This document shows, in pieces, positions 33,161 through 44,141 of a DNA stretch of 49,746 nucleotides. Both the position numbers and the translations under genes were made by a program. The stretch is from NCBI GenBank assembly GCA_002270565.1, contig NQMI01000142.1, positions 1-49,746 of the forward strand, read 5' to 3'. Source of the stretch: Stenocarpella maydis (Eukaryota; Ascomycota; Sordariomycetes; Diaporthales; Diaporthaceae). The first letter of the stretch is position 1; each line of letters starts with the position of its first letter. Under the pieces are notes generated by a model that saw nothing but the letters and a program-made list of their open reading frames with translations, made no database searches and was not told the DNA's origin.

Positions 33161-33697
33161 TCACTGACCCCTGTTGAGGCGCCCAGATCGACGCTTTTTG
33201 GCCGGTGGGCTCTCCTCAGCGCCGTCTGCTCCTGCTAGAGGCAGATCGTTTGCCTTGGTCGCGCCAGCAGCCCGCTTCCTGAGAGCCCTGTTGGGCTGAG
33301 GGTCGTCGTTCGTGCCGCTTGGCTCGTTGTTGGGCGCGCGTACGTTGGCAGCTGTGATGGTGTTTCTGCCCTCCTTGTCGTCGCTGCTCATGTTACGGAC
33401 GCGCTGGCGCCCGAGCACGAAGTCGCAGAACGGGGACCTGGTTTGGTGCTCGCGCATGGGGTCGTCTCGGGGCTCCCAGCTGTCGAGTGCGAGCGCGCAG
33501 TAGGGGCAGACGACGGTGTCACCCTCGTAGGGTGGCTTGGGGTGGTAGAAGAAGCCTGCGCGGGCGAGGCGCTCGGGAGAGGGCTTGTCTTGTTTGACCT
33601 CCCAGTCCAGGCTCCACTCCAGGAACGACGCGATCCTGTTGTGGTACTGGAGGTACGGCTCGAGGTCGCATCCGATCTTTGTCTTCTTTGGGGGCAT
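33161..33697 (-). CDS. Small single-BIR-domain protein (IAP/survivin-like)
   Basis: A 178-residue protein with one baculoviral IAP repeat near the N-terminus. The signature is exact: Arg21, Trp32, AGFFY (47-51), then Cys64-x2-Cys67-x16-His84-x6-Cys91 as the zinc site, with LDSWEPRDDP between. The rest is hydrophilic and ends in a basic, NLS-like PPAKKRRSGRLNRG. Upstream codons stay open but have no ATG, so the start is the ATG at 33697 (MPPKKTK). Fungal Bir1/Cut17 proteins carry BIR domains and act in the chromosomal passenger complex and in cell survival, but are much longer and usually have two BIRs. A GTGAGT...CCTAG intron-like segment just downstream (33139-33087) leaves open a longer 3' end after a frame change. 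A nuclear role is inferred. Confidence 0.75.
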   Translation of the reverse strand: MPPKKTKIGCDLEPYLQYHNRIASFLEWSLDWEVKQDKPSPERLARAGFFYHPKPPYEGDTVVCPYCALALDSWEPRDDPMREHQTRSPFCDFVLGRQRVRNMSSDDKEGRNTITAANVRAPNNEPSGTNDDPQPNRALRKRAAGATKANDLPLAGADGAEESPPAKKRRSGRLNRGQ

Positions 33698-36073
33698 TCT
33701 TGAGGTCTGATGGTGGGAGAACTGTGGGATACGGTCCTCTCGGATGGTGGTGTTCTGTGGGGGGTAGATGGGACGCAATGCGTTTTTGAGGCAAGCACAA
33801 GACGAGGCTGCGACGGGGCTGCCATCGCCGGGCCAGCCGCGTGGGGGCAGTGCGGTTTGGTCAACCGGGTCACCGGCCTCGAAAAAAAGCTCGCACTTGT
33901 CATTCAGTAGGTACCATCCCCTTCCATTCTAAAAGTAAATCATGCCCTTTCAGATGGCACACATCAGACACATAACTCCAGCCGCCGAAGCATCGTAATC
34001 GAAGACGTTCATAATTTTGTCCCTCTCTGGTTGAAGGCAAGAGATCTATCTACAAAGGAAGGCATTGACTACATCACATGCTTCCATGAACTGGGTCTCG
34101 TCTCTACGAGGCCCTGTCTTTGTGACCAACCATTCAGCCCTTGAACTTCCGTGCAAACATTGCTTAGACTTTTAGGCTCTCCTATGTAGTGTCTGGGTGC
34201 GGCCACTTGGTTGTACTACACGGTCTTGGGAGCACGAAAGAGTTCTGTACTTGCCTTGATGTTGTTATTATATAATATCAAATTGTTGGATGCCCAAATT
34301 TAGCAAAACCAGAAATCGATAAAGCAAACATGCCATGTGTGATAATTCACTGCAGGGTGACTTGCTGGCTGATGGCCATAGATAATCAGCCATTTATTGA
34401 CATGCAAATTGCAATTATAAGCTGATAATTGTTCTTTAGCATGTATTCATTAAAAGAATACTGGTCAGTATTACCAATACAATTGGTTTTCTGAAATTTT
34501 GTTGCTGACTTCTTAGCCCAGTACCTGAACAAGGTATCTTGCTAAACGGGGCCAGTCTAATGGCCGTTCCAGCTCCCTTCATCTACATATTTCATCGTTT
34601 TCCAGTTCTGAATAATATCAGGAGTGTCCTGTGGACTGCTTTAGATGCCCACACATCTCTGCAGGTGGCTTACCAAACGAAGTCGACAGCTTTAACTACT
34701 TGTTTCGCACAATTCAGAGAGGATTTTCAGGCCCGTATCCTTCGATATGGCGCTTACCGTGGCTACCCTAAATTCCATACCCAGAGGGTTCGCACCTTGG
34801 CATTAAAGTTTACTCTGATGACGGGTTGGATCAAAGCCCACGAGTGGTCCCTCTTTTTCAAAGAAGAGAAGAGGATTTTCAATCATTTCCCTTGCCTTCC
34901 TTTTTATTGTTATTCTTTTTGTACTAAGTTTGTGCTTCGTGATTCAGAAAACGAAAATATGTATTTCGACCCGTGCATTATGAACGTCATTGAAGAAGTC
35001 AAAGAGCCGATGGTCTGAACGGTTTAGTTATCTAGATTACAGTGAAATTCAAGAAACTAACGGGTCTCATTAATTTTATTTGCCTGCATTCCTGATGGAC
35101 AGTATGCGAGATGAACCCGGAGAGACCCCAGTACTTGAATGCATTTATAACCATGTCGAAGCACACGAACTACACCTTGGCGTGAGCCAGTACAGCTAAG
35201 TCTGGAATCGGAGGTGGTGGCACGAGTGATCGCGGAGGAGCCAGAGTGATTGCTGACGATCACAGCCTGAGAAGCGAGCTGCATCTCGAGATCTCCGAGT
35301 GCTACGAGCTCTATCTCCGCCGCCACGCGCGCCTGCATTATCATTTAGGATTACCTTTTGCATAGTGTATGTATCTCGACCCAGCCGTCTCGTACCCTGC
35401 GATACTTTGCCCCCCGGCGTCGCTCACCTTGAGACTTGACGGCCGCGGCGCTTCCCCATCATCCACTTCCCCTTCTTGAGATCTTGCACCTCACCGCCCA
35501 TTTCCTCTGCCAGCCGGGGAGGTCGTTGATGCTCGCTAGTTGTCGGGCCAGGGGCCGTATGGCTGGAGCCGAAGCTGCTGGCCACCTGGGCAGTCACAAA
35601 ACCCCAATCCTACTTAACAAGCATTGGAGGATCACTTGGGACATCGGTCTCTTAATTGAATTCTTTTCTCATGATCTCAGCGGAATTACATGCAATTTCC
35701 TGTGTCACCGCTGCGACGCATTGTTGCCCCAATCGTACGCATCGTTACCCACACAACCTGTACTATCCGCGAGGGTGCTGGAAATAGTACCAAAATTATT
35801 CGTGAATGACACGAGGTCCGATAAAACAAATCCGGCGACATCATACGTTTCTGGACGTCCTGTTCGTCACAGAGACAACCCGAGGCGTATTCCCTAACGG
35901 CTCTAGAAAGCCGTGGGCCGAGCTCGAGTCCATTCTTGCACACCAACAAACCCTGCCATCAACCACCGACGCCTGCCCTCATCCGGGATATCGTATGCCA
36001 TGGATCGATCGAACATCCAGTTGTCATTCTTCCAACGTCACTCGATGTGGAAATTCGTACTGCCGTGCCCTCT
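33698..36073. other. Gene-poor region with local AT-rich patch
   Basis: The BIR promoter lies at the left, then an AT-rich stretch (about 34.2-34.5 kb). An open plus-strand frame (about 34560-35018, 152 codons from the first ATG) has no domain and atypical composition and is not called. No repeat recognised. Confidence 0.45.
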
Positions 36074-36721
36074 TCAACCCACCGCAAGTGTTAAGGTTAA
36101 CGTTGTCTCGGCGGTGGAGGCGCACGGCAATTCTGTTGTCAGAGTCGTCGAGCCCATGATCGAGAGGGTAGTGTTTGAACCTTCGCCGATAGCAGTGACA
36201 GTTCCCGTATCTTTCCCGTTAGGGATATGTCAGTGAAGATAGCACGTCGCGTGACGCGCTGGATGCCCAAGAAATACTTACTACCCCCCGTTCCGTACGG
36301 TACTGAAGTGTCCACATTTGCAGTGGAATCAACCGTGTAGTCTGGAAAGCTGTGTGTGGGTGACGCACTGCTATTCCTGCTGGAATTCAAGTCTATGTCC
36401 GTCCAACTCATCGACGGGGTCGCAGCGTCTGAGCTCGGATACGTATGAAAATGCAGCGTCATGAGTGTGCTGGAATACGTAATTGGCTCCAAAGCGGACG
36501 CGGGAGCTGGGGTGTTTTCCGAGGCGCTGCTATTCGAGGGAGGTAGTATTATATGGTCTCTGAGGTCTTGGCCCAAGTCAGTAGACACACACCCCCCCCA
36601 AAAAAAAAGGTATTCATGGATGACATGTGGCAACAACCATGTACCCACCACTTGCAGACCCAAAACCGAACATGAATGATGATGCCCCGAGGGCCGCGGC
36701 TCCAAGTCGTAAAAAGTGCAT
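36074..36721 (-). CDS. Small secreted Ser/Thr-rich protein
   Basis: Three exons, 36721-36649, 36566-36282 and 36210-36074, give 164 residues in phase. Introns are 82 and 71 nt. Intron 1 has a CTGAC branch site just before CCAAG; intron 2 has GTAAGT, CTAAC and GGAAAG. Exon 1 encodes a clear signal peptide, MHFLRLGAAALGASSFMFGF. The mature part is rich in Ser, Thr and Pro, with several N-glycosylation sequons (NSSAS, NSSRN, NTTLS) and a TTLTTELPCASTAETTLTLT tail with the only Cys. This looks like a cell-wall or secreted mucin-like protein. No family recognised. Exon 3 might be followed by another exon, since a GTGGGT donor overlaps the stop. Exact donor of exon 1 is uncertain by 3 nt. Confidence 0.6.
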
Positions 36722-37524
36722 GACGATCGACTACTGGTAGTTCTGCGATATCGCTTGAGCAGACAAGCAAGTAATCGTGATGCTCAGTGCAACAGTACAT
36801 CTACGGGCGGCTATGGGGTTTTTCAAAATTATGGAGAGGAAAGGTGTGTTGGAAACTTAAACCACAGAGCTTTATAGGTGGTGGAAGTTGCGGGAAGCCA
36901 CTGAGTTTTATGACTGAGATATGGTTCATCGTATGGGGTGCAGTATTTCCTCCGAACGAGTTCAGCATTGCCAGTCACAAGGGGGAAGGGACCATCACGT
37001 ATGACGAGCTTGACAGTCACTTGATGATATAGCGAAAGGTTACTCGTGAAGCCAAGGAGCGCCGCAAGAGGTAGAGTCAGCCCTGCTCAGTGATGTAGTC
37101 TTTGCGCATTTGATCTTTAGTGTACCTAGGTACATACTCGTACTCCGTTGACAGATCTTTATGCGGTTCTGGCTTCGGATAGCCTTATGATATCTATCCG
37201 TGAACCATATCTCTCTCCATGGCTACATGATTTTGTAGATATCCCTCATGACTATTGACTCAAGCAGATGGGCCACTCGCTGCGAAATGTCTCTCATCGT
37301 TGCAGTTCACATCGGGCGGAGAGACTCTACCAAGACATTTGTGGGAGCTGCAGAAGGCCGGCCGAGGTGAAGATGAGAAGTAATTAAGGAGGCGATGTAC
37401 GTATATACCTTATGACTTCTAAACAGGCCGTATTTACAGATATAGTTATGTGCAGAGAAGGGGAGACCGCAGCCAGAGACAGATCCTACCAACGAACCAG
37501 CCCATCCATCATTGTGTCCGTATT
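36722..37524. other. Intergenic region
   Basis: 800 bp between the secreted-protein gene and the 3' end of the PL20 gene. It contains a TACCTAGGTA palindrome at 37123-37132 followed by a TACTCCGTT at 37141. No gene recognised. Confidence 0.5.
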
Positions 37525-38701
37525 CTACAGGCACTGCGAATAATACTCGTTCGACTTGGTGCAGGTGCTTCCCGACGCACAGGCGGTGCAGCCGGTCCAG
37601 TTCATCCCGCCGCACTGGGCCCACTGGGCAGCGGTGCAGGAGCTGGGAGGCGTGGCCGTCGCGGACGCGGAGGAGGCCGAGGTCGTGCTCCCAGTAGGCG
37701 CCGCGGTGCTGGATGGGGCGGAAGATGGGAAGCCACCTCCAGATGAGCCTGTCGCGGTTAGTAGTCTCGCCCGGGCATGTAATGGCCACGTAGATAAGTG
37801 GAGGCAGGCTACTCACCTCCAGACCCGATGGTGGTCGTCAGGCTGCCGGACTCGATGTACACCCCGGAGAAGTAAAAGTCCTCGTTGCTGTCGGAGTACC
37901 CGGTCCTCGGGAGCTCGAGGACGCCCAGGTGCCAGTCAGCGCCGTTGCTGCTGGTGCTCGCGCTGACGGGAGACACGGTAAGCTTGAGGGGGTCAGAGCC
38001 GGTCGAGTGCCAAAAGCCGACTGTGTTGGCGCTGAAGTCGATCTCGTAGGCCACTAAGACTTTGTCAGAGAACGGCTCCACATAGCAAGTGACGGAAGAG
38101 GCACGTTATAGAGAGCCAGGGACGGCAGGAGATTCATGGTTGTCTTCGACTCACCGTTGTGCCAGACACCGGCAGTGAAGTTGGTGCTCCACTTGCTCAC
38201 GCCGCCGACCATCCACTGGAGGTTCGGGTTGCTTGTGGCCGCCTCGCCCGAGATCCAGCCCGACTTCATCTCGGTGAAGTGGCTCTCAAAGAAGTTGATC
38301 TGGTGCTCGCGGTAGATGGACGGATAGTTGGTGCCGCTTGTCATCATGGAGAAGTGGTACCATACCTTCCCCTTGTTGATCGCCGCCGAGGTCTGCGGGA
38401 TGAGCTCCGTGCGGCGCATGTTCTGACCGTTCCAGTACGCCGTGTTGGTGAGCGTGATCTTGGCACCCTGCCTGGACGCCGTGTCGGCCGGGTTCTTGTA
38501 CGACGGCGACAGGTTCACATAGTCGGTGACGGAGCCCGAGCCGTGGATGTAGTACTGGTACGGCCCGACCTGGTTTGACCAGGACCACGTCGCCAGGTCT
38601 GCGGCCGAGGACACGTCGTTGAAGCGGCCGTCCCAGATGATCGTGCCTGCGTCGGCGGAGGCCAGCAAGGCTGCGGCGGCGGCAAGGCTGAAGGTCCTCA
38701 T
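37525..38701 (-). CDS. Polysaccharide lyase family 20 (glucuronan lyase) with C-terminal CBM1
   Basis: Three exons, 38701-38155, 38053-37817 and 37748-37525 (introns 101 and 68 nt), give 335 residues. The start ATG at 38701 opens an 18-residue signal peptide ([18 protein letters not shown]). The catalytic domain resembles PL20 glucuronan lyase: [64 protein letters not shown] and [20 protein letters not shown]. Exon 3 encodes a Gly/Ser/Thr/Ala/Pro linker and a complete CBM1 cellulose-binding module with [18 protein letters not shown] and YYSQCL at the very end. PL20 enzymes cleave beta-1,4-glucuronan by beta-elimination; the CBM1 would hold the enzyme on cellulose. Secreted. A TATA-like box lies about 115 nt upstream. 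Confidence 0.92.
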
Positions 38702-39330
38702 CGTGGTGACCGGCAAAGGAGCAAGGCGGGGATATTGGCAGGGAGTAAGGCTTGGTTGGGGTGAAGATCTTGGGCTCTCCCGGCGTCCTTGGGTCTCCTG
38801 GGCGCGCAGCGGCGACTTATACGAGATTGAGCCCGCAATAACGTGCCAAAAATAGCCGGAATGAACGTTAGCCTCCGCCTCGGAAGAGAAGCCTAAATTG
38901 CTCCGCAGGTGGGCTTGCGGTTTCTAGTGTGGTCATGGGTGCTATGTCAAGCGCAGTGAAGCGCCTCCCGGGTTTGGCAATAAATGAAGCACAGCGCATG
39001 TCCGGCCCGTCGAGGCCAGGCAGAGCTGGAAGATTATGGTAGCACGCTGTGGGCCGTTGAACCATCGCGGAGCCTGTGCCGAGATTTCCTGTTCGGGTAA
39101 GCGTGAACCATTCAGAGGCCAGAACATATACTGCCAGGTTGTCACTCTATCCTGACACCAGGCTAGACACAGGGTCGATTTAGGGCTCGGCAAAGCTCTT
39201 TTTGTCCTTCTTATCCGAGACATCCAGGGTGAGATGTACTTGAGAAAAGCATTCTGTTGTTCTGGTGTCAACATCAGGCAGGAATTCCCAAACACCACGG
39301 CACAAGCTGAACCCCTATCGTGAGCGATAC
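38702..39330. other. Intergenic region (PL20 promoter)
   Basis: 629 bp upstream of the PL20 gene and downstream of the next minus-strand gene. Apart from the TATA-like element nothing is recognised. Confidence 0.5.
38816..38821 (-). promoter_or_regulatory. TATA-like element of the PL20 gene
   Basis: TATAAG on the minus strand, about 115 nt upstream of the PL20 ATG. Confidence 0.45.
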
Positions 39331-40570
39331 TCATTGCCCGCAGAGCCCAATTGCAAAGACAATGACCTTCCACAGTCCACCATAATCTTTTCCGGACCCT
39401 TCAAAGGAAATGAGAAATCCCGAGCACATGGTCAACCTCGCCCAGGCCCTCCGGTGCTCGAGGGTGGCTACAACCTTTTGTGTGGAGACTTGGATGAGAT
39501 ACGAGCCATGGTACTCTTTGTTGCCTCTGAACTCGTAATTCCGTCCTGTGCGCCATTCAAACTCTTCTTGTATTGTATTAGTGTAGGCAAAGGGGTTGGG
39601 GATCCCAATTGTGAAGCGACAAGCCGACCTCACATTCTCATTATCCTTCCATGCTTCGACAACGGTGATCTCGGGCGCTGTTTCCAACTGGTGATCACAG
39701 ACGCTGACAGTGATGTGGCACTTGTCGACATATGCATTTAGGAAGGGCTCCGTCCAAGTTGCGTACCACTTGCCGCCCAGACAAAGACTGACTCGCGTAT
39801 ACTTGCTCCTCAGACGGGGTCCTTCTCGGTAGCCCACCAACAAAGGCAAGCTGCTGCAGGTGTCGCCGATCATGATCCCATGTTCGCCTGGATTTCGAAG
39901 GGAGCGTGTACATATGAAGAGCTGGTTCGGCAGACTGAGAGGCGGTCAGAACTCAAAGTCATCTATTGCGTTGCTTGCACAGGCGCAAGGTAGTCCCCAC
40001 GTACCTCAACGGAAGGAATTTTTCTCGAGCAGACAAGCGAGTCAGTCTCTCGCATTCTTTCCTGTCATCGTCACGAGCTTTGGACATGGCTGATATGTCC
40101 TGTAATGTCTGTTTTCGGAAAAGAAGCCTTGACACGAGAGCAGCCATAGTAAGGCGCAGTGAGGACCTCCGCGGGGTTTGAGGAGTTGGTCCCAGGGGAC
40201 CCGCCTTTCCAGAAGCCATGGGTGCATGTGTGTGCGGTTGGTCTGCTTTAGGGGCTGGATGAGGCATCGAGTTTGAGAAAGAATCAGGAGGGCTTGTTTG
40301 CGCCGTGGAAGGGTCATCTCGATCTGAATATATCGAAGGAGTGCCTGACGCCGTGGGACTCGATTTCGAAGTTATCGAGCTTGGTGGCGAGGATGGCGGA
40401 GGGGTTTGCCCTGCCATCGCCCGGGACATGTCTTTCCCCTTGCCTTTTCCCTTGGCTTGTCCCCTGCCATGGCTCCGGGAACTGGTTGTGCCACTGTTGA
40501 CCACATGCGTCACAGGGACCATTCCGAAGCCAGCCGACGCAGTGGAAGTGTGTCTAGGAATTAGGATCAT
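39331..40570 (-). CDS. Two-exon orphan protein with Ser/Pro-rich N-terminus
   Basis: Exons 40570-40005 and 39934-39331, joined over a 70 nt intron (GTACGT...CTCAG) that splits a Ser codon, give 389 residues. The first about 135 residues are disordered: Ser/Pro/Thr-rich with a GKGKGKGK basic patch. A helical, charged segment follows (LLFRKQTLQDISAMSKARDD, then KECERLTRLSAREKFLPLR). Exon 2 looks like a folded domain: LPNQLFICTRSLRNPGEHG, YTRVSLCLGGKWYATWTEPF, CHITVSVCDHQLETAPEIT and FTIGIPNPFAYTNTIQEEFE. No domain recognised and no signal peptide. Neighbours give no clue. Confidence 0.65.
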
Positions 40571-40926
40571 GATGCTTGTAGTCTGCTGAGGTAAGACGAT
40601 GGAGTCGGGTGCCTATGTAGGTCTTTCTCGGTTCATTTCCATGCTGCCAAATGCCGGGCTACTGTTCGGGGCGTCGGAAGCCGTGTGTGGTGTTGTTGTC
40701 TAATTCTCACGAGAGCGCAGGCGCTGAGAAATAAAGGGCGCTCGTGGGGAGATCCATCCTGGCTCCTTCCATGCGCCTCGGGACCCAAAATATGTGCAGA
40801 AGGAACGAAACCGGGCTGCAACTGGAAGGAAATGCGACTGCATTTTATCCTTCTCGACAGTACAAGAAAAAGAAAGAAAAGAAAAGAGAAGTAAAAACGA
40901 AGTACGAAGAAAGGTCAACCGACTGG
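40571..40926. other. Intergenic region with polypurine tract
   Basis: 356 bp between two minus-strand genes. A polypurine stretch (about 40862-40892, AAGAAAAAGAAAGAAAAG and similar) lies just downstream of the aminotransferase stop. Confidence 0.5.
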
Positions 40927-42444
40927 TCATTTGAAACACAACAAGCTCGCCCGTGAAGACTTGGCATCTTTCCTAAACGACTCCTCGTCTTCCTCCTCGA
41001 GCTCCCTGAGGGCCGACGCAAGTCGCTTCAGCCCGAGCCTGAAGACGAACGCCTCTGTACCGTAGTTCAAGCGGAAGCTACCGGGTACCTTGGCCGAGAA
41101 GGCACTGCCCGGCTCGAGAAACACGCCTCGAGCCATCAGGTACTCCAACAGGGCGGCCTCGCGCTCCTTATCATTGCCGCCCTCGACGTTGGACAGCCAG
41201 CTTGAGAGGTCGACAAAGGCAAAGAAGGCCGCGTCGGGGTTCGTATATCGGATCAGGTTCGCGGTCAGGAAGTCCTCGAGCTGTTTCCTGCGCCTTTTAA
41301 GGGTTTTGTGATAGAGAGGCAGGTACCTCCTCCGAATGTATTTGTGATTTGACAGCACCGTCGTGGCCGTGATCCCACCAAAGGCCGAAATCCATGTGAA
41401 CATGCTGCGACAAGGTGATGTTAAACCACGACGAGTGCTCTGGCAACGAAAGGACACCCGCTGATAAGGGCGAGACAGGCTTACCTCAAGGTCCGCATTG
41501 ACTGGTAGAGCCTCTCGTTGTATGTGGTCAGGAAGCCGACCCGGCACCCGCCCATGCCAAAATCCTTGGACAGACCCCAGAGGACATGTACGTTCCCAGC
41601 AGCATCGCGCAGGTCCAAACTCAACACACTTGTGAAGTTGGCACCCCCACTCAGGGCGTAGATCTCATCCACCACGAAGTGCATCGACTCCCGCTGACAG
41701 AAATCGACCATGTGCCGCAGCAGCTCCGAGGTATAGCACCGGGCGTGAGGGTTGTCCGGGTTCGCGATCAAGAGCGCAGCGACACGTCTCCCCAGCCGGC
41801 GCTGCTCGGCGGCCGCGGTATTGAACCGGCTGATCAGCTCGGGTTGTGGCCTCCCCGGTCGGATGTGCTGCCGGAAGCGAGCCTCGGTGATGTCGTCACA
41901 GGGCACGCCGATGAGGTGGATGCCATTTCTCGTGGTCACATCGTGGGCAAACATGCCATAGCTAGGCGTCGGGTACAGTACGACTTCGCCCTCGTCGGCG
42001 ATATTAAAGAAGAGGGTTTCTAGCATGGCGGTCACGCCGTTCCCGGCGAGGATGTTGGACGACGTGAGGAGGATCCTGGGGTTGAAGAAGTGGTTCATGA
42101 ACTCTGCGGCGGCGGCGGGCAGCGCGGGGAAGCACTGCGTGTCGTTGTACTTGAGATCTAGGAGGGGGGGTTCAACTGATCAGCCCCTGGCCCACAGCTG
42201 GTTGCTCGTTTCCCATGCGGACTATGGTCTTACACTCGGCCCTGTCCTTCTCGCCGTCATGCCTCGCCAGCCACGTCTGAAGCTCATCGATCATGAGCTC
42301 GTTCCTGGCGGACCCGAGGTCGACGATGCCGGTTGGGTTGAGCTTTCTATGGTATGCGTTCTGGGCGAGCCTCCGGCTGAGGTCGATCATCTGGTCCGGT
42401 CGGACATTGGCTTGGCCACGCCGTGAGGGTGGTAGGGGAGGCAT
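40927..42444 (-). CDS. ACC-synthase-like PLP-dependent aminotransferase (class I/II)
   Basis: Three exons, 42444-42234, 42157-41485 and 41404-40927 (introns 76 and 80 nt), give 453 residues. Fold-type I motifs are in order: YLKYNDTQCFPALPAA across intron 1, NILAGNGVTAMLETLF (cofactor phosphate side), YPTPSYGMF, ANPDNPHAR, VVDEIYAL (Asp234, Tyr237), LSKDFGMGGCRVGFL with the Schiff-base Lys268, and FRLNYG with the substrate-carboxylate Arg near the end. The SKDFG-x-x-G-x-RVG form is that of the 1-aminocyclopropane-1-carboxylate synthase branch. In fungi such proteins also serve as C-S lyases or transaminases in metabolite clusters (for example GliI). No clear cluster partners lie beside it. A cytosolic PLP enzyme is expected; substrate unknown. 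Confidence 0.9.
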
Positions 42445-44141
42445 GATGAACCGATCAAAAGACGATACCGAGGCCGATTCCTGGCCAAGAGGGCAGCCGC
42501 GACACCATGGCCATGCTTTCGAAGGTATGTTCGTGGGGGGGGCCCGCCCATGAATGATCGAAGACGCGTCGTCTCTGTGAGATGAGTAGATGACTAAGCC
42601 TCCTGAACACAACGTTTTTGTGGAGGTCATGTATACTGGACACGGGGACAAGGCGATACGATGAAGCAGCTGTTAGCCTGTTCGGGTGAAGGTCCTCTCG
42701 TATTGCTGTGCAGAAGGATGGGCGAGTCAGCCACAATGACAGCAAATCACAGCGCGCGCTCTTCATGGGGGACAGCCAGCTCGATGAAGCTCAGAAGTTG
42801 GTGCTGCAGGCCAGTCTGCAACCCCAAGCCCAAGGCATGCATGGTTTGTGCTCTGCTGTGATGGACCGTAGTGCAGACTGCAAAAACACAGACCCATCGT
42901 CGACCCATCCAGTCTTGGACAGACCAAATATAGAACAATCAAACGATTACACTAATGGTGAGATTGCATTGAAGCATCCAAGCAGTGACGCGGCTCGTGG
43001 CCCGGCCTGCCGAGCTGCCGGGATGCAGCACCGGCAGGAGTGCCGTCACATGGGCCTTCCGCGTGAGCGTCCGCAGTGCTCTGGCCTGCATGGCATACCG
43101 GCCGATTGGGCGACCCAGGAAGCTGCAAAATGAGCGGGTTCGATGGTCAAATCGCCTCGCGGCTCGGCGCTGCTCGCAGGCTCGGTAGGTGCACGAGGAG
43201 GCTCGGCCAGCCCGAGATGCTCGAAGAATGCCCAGGCACCAACTGCTGCACGCTGGGGCCACTGGGCGTGCTTATCTTATCCGGTCCCCACACAAGATTA
43301 TGACTGCCTCTGCTTGCTGAGCCTCTGATGTTCAGTATTGTGGCCCCGGGCCCCACCTCGGACGGCTCGGCGTGGAGACGGCACGACGAGGCCAACCGGA
43401 GACCACCGCACTCGGCCGGACACGTCAACAAGCGGCGCCGTCATCGCACAGTTCATGCACGAAACAAGGAACCCCTTCCCAAGGGCCGCCCTGCATTTCT
43501 GCATGCCAGGCTCCTATATTTTTTTTTCCAAGGCACGGCCTTCAGCCATCAGCTCGGCGGTGCTCCGCTATCGAGACGCTCATTGGACAGCCTTGTCAAT
43601 CACACGCTTGGCGACCTGCACCCACCTCCCCCATGTGACTAGTCCTTCGGCTCGGGGCTAATGAACGTCGAGTATTCTGCGGTTAGCGCCCCTGGGGATG
43701 GGCCGGGAATATTCTTGGGAGCATGCCGGGGTGGCTGGCGACAATCAAGGGCAGCGAACGGGCGTGCCGTATAGCCGCTTGAGCCTCTTGGCGGATGACG
43801 GCGTCGAACGATTGTAGGACAATGTTTAGGAAGAGTATCCGTCTTGCGAGACTGTAGGACTGTCGGATCACAAACATAAAAGAGTGGCTTGTCCCCCGTC
43901 GAAACCAGTTGATTTTCCCCATGTGAATCATCTCGGTTGATCAAGTTTGACTTAGAAGTAAAAAACAATCAAGAATCCAATCCACCCAATCTATATCTCT
44001 TGTGACAAAATATCGAGTCACTAGAGAACATCACCAATACAAAACCAGCCCACAAAAATAAACAAAAATAAACAAAAACAAACCACCCTTCGGCTCCATC
44101 TTCTAAAGAAGACAGAGCCCATCACAAACAAGCACTTGCCG
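42445..44141. other. Gene-free region between divergent genes
   Basis: 1.7 kb between the aminotransferase (minus) and a small plus-strand gene. Many overlapping frames exist but none is protein-like. The right 150 bp are A/C-rich (AACAAAAATAAACAAAA), as expected for a promoter and 5' UTR. Confidence 0.5.

Noticed and set aside
34539..35018. Open plus-strand frame of about 159 codons
   Set aside because: Opens on TTG (first ATG 34560), has no domain and lies in locally AT-rich DNA. Possible but not supported.
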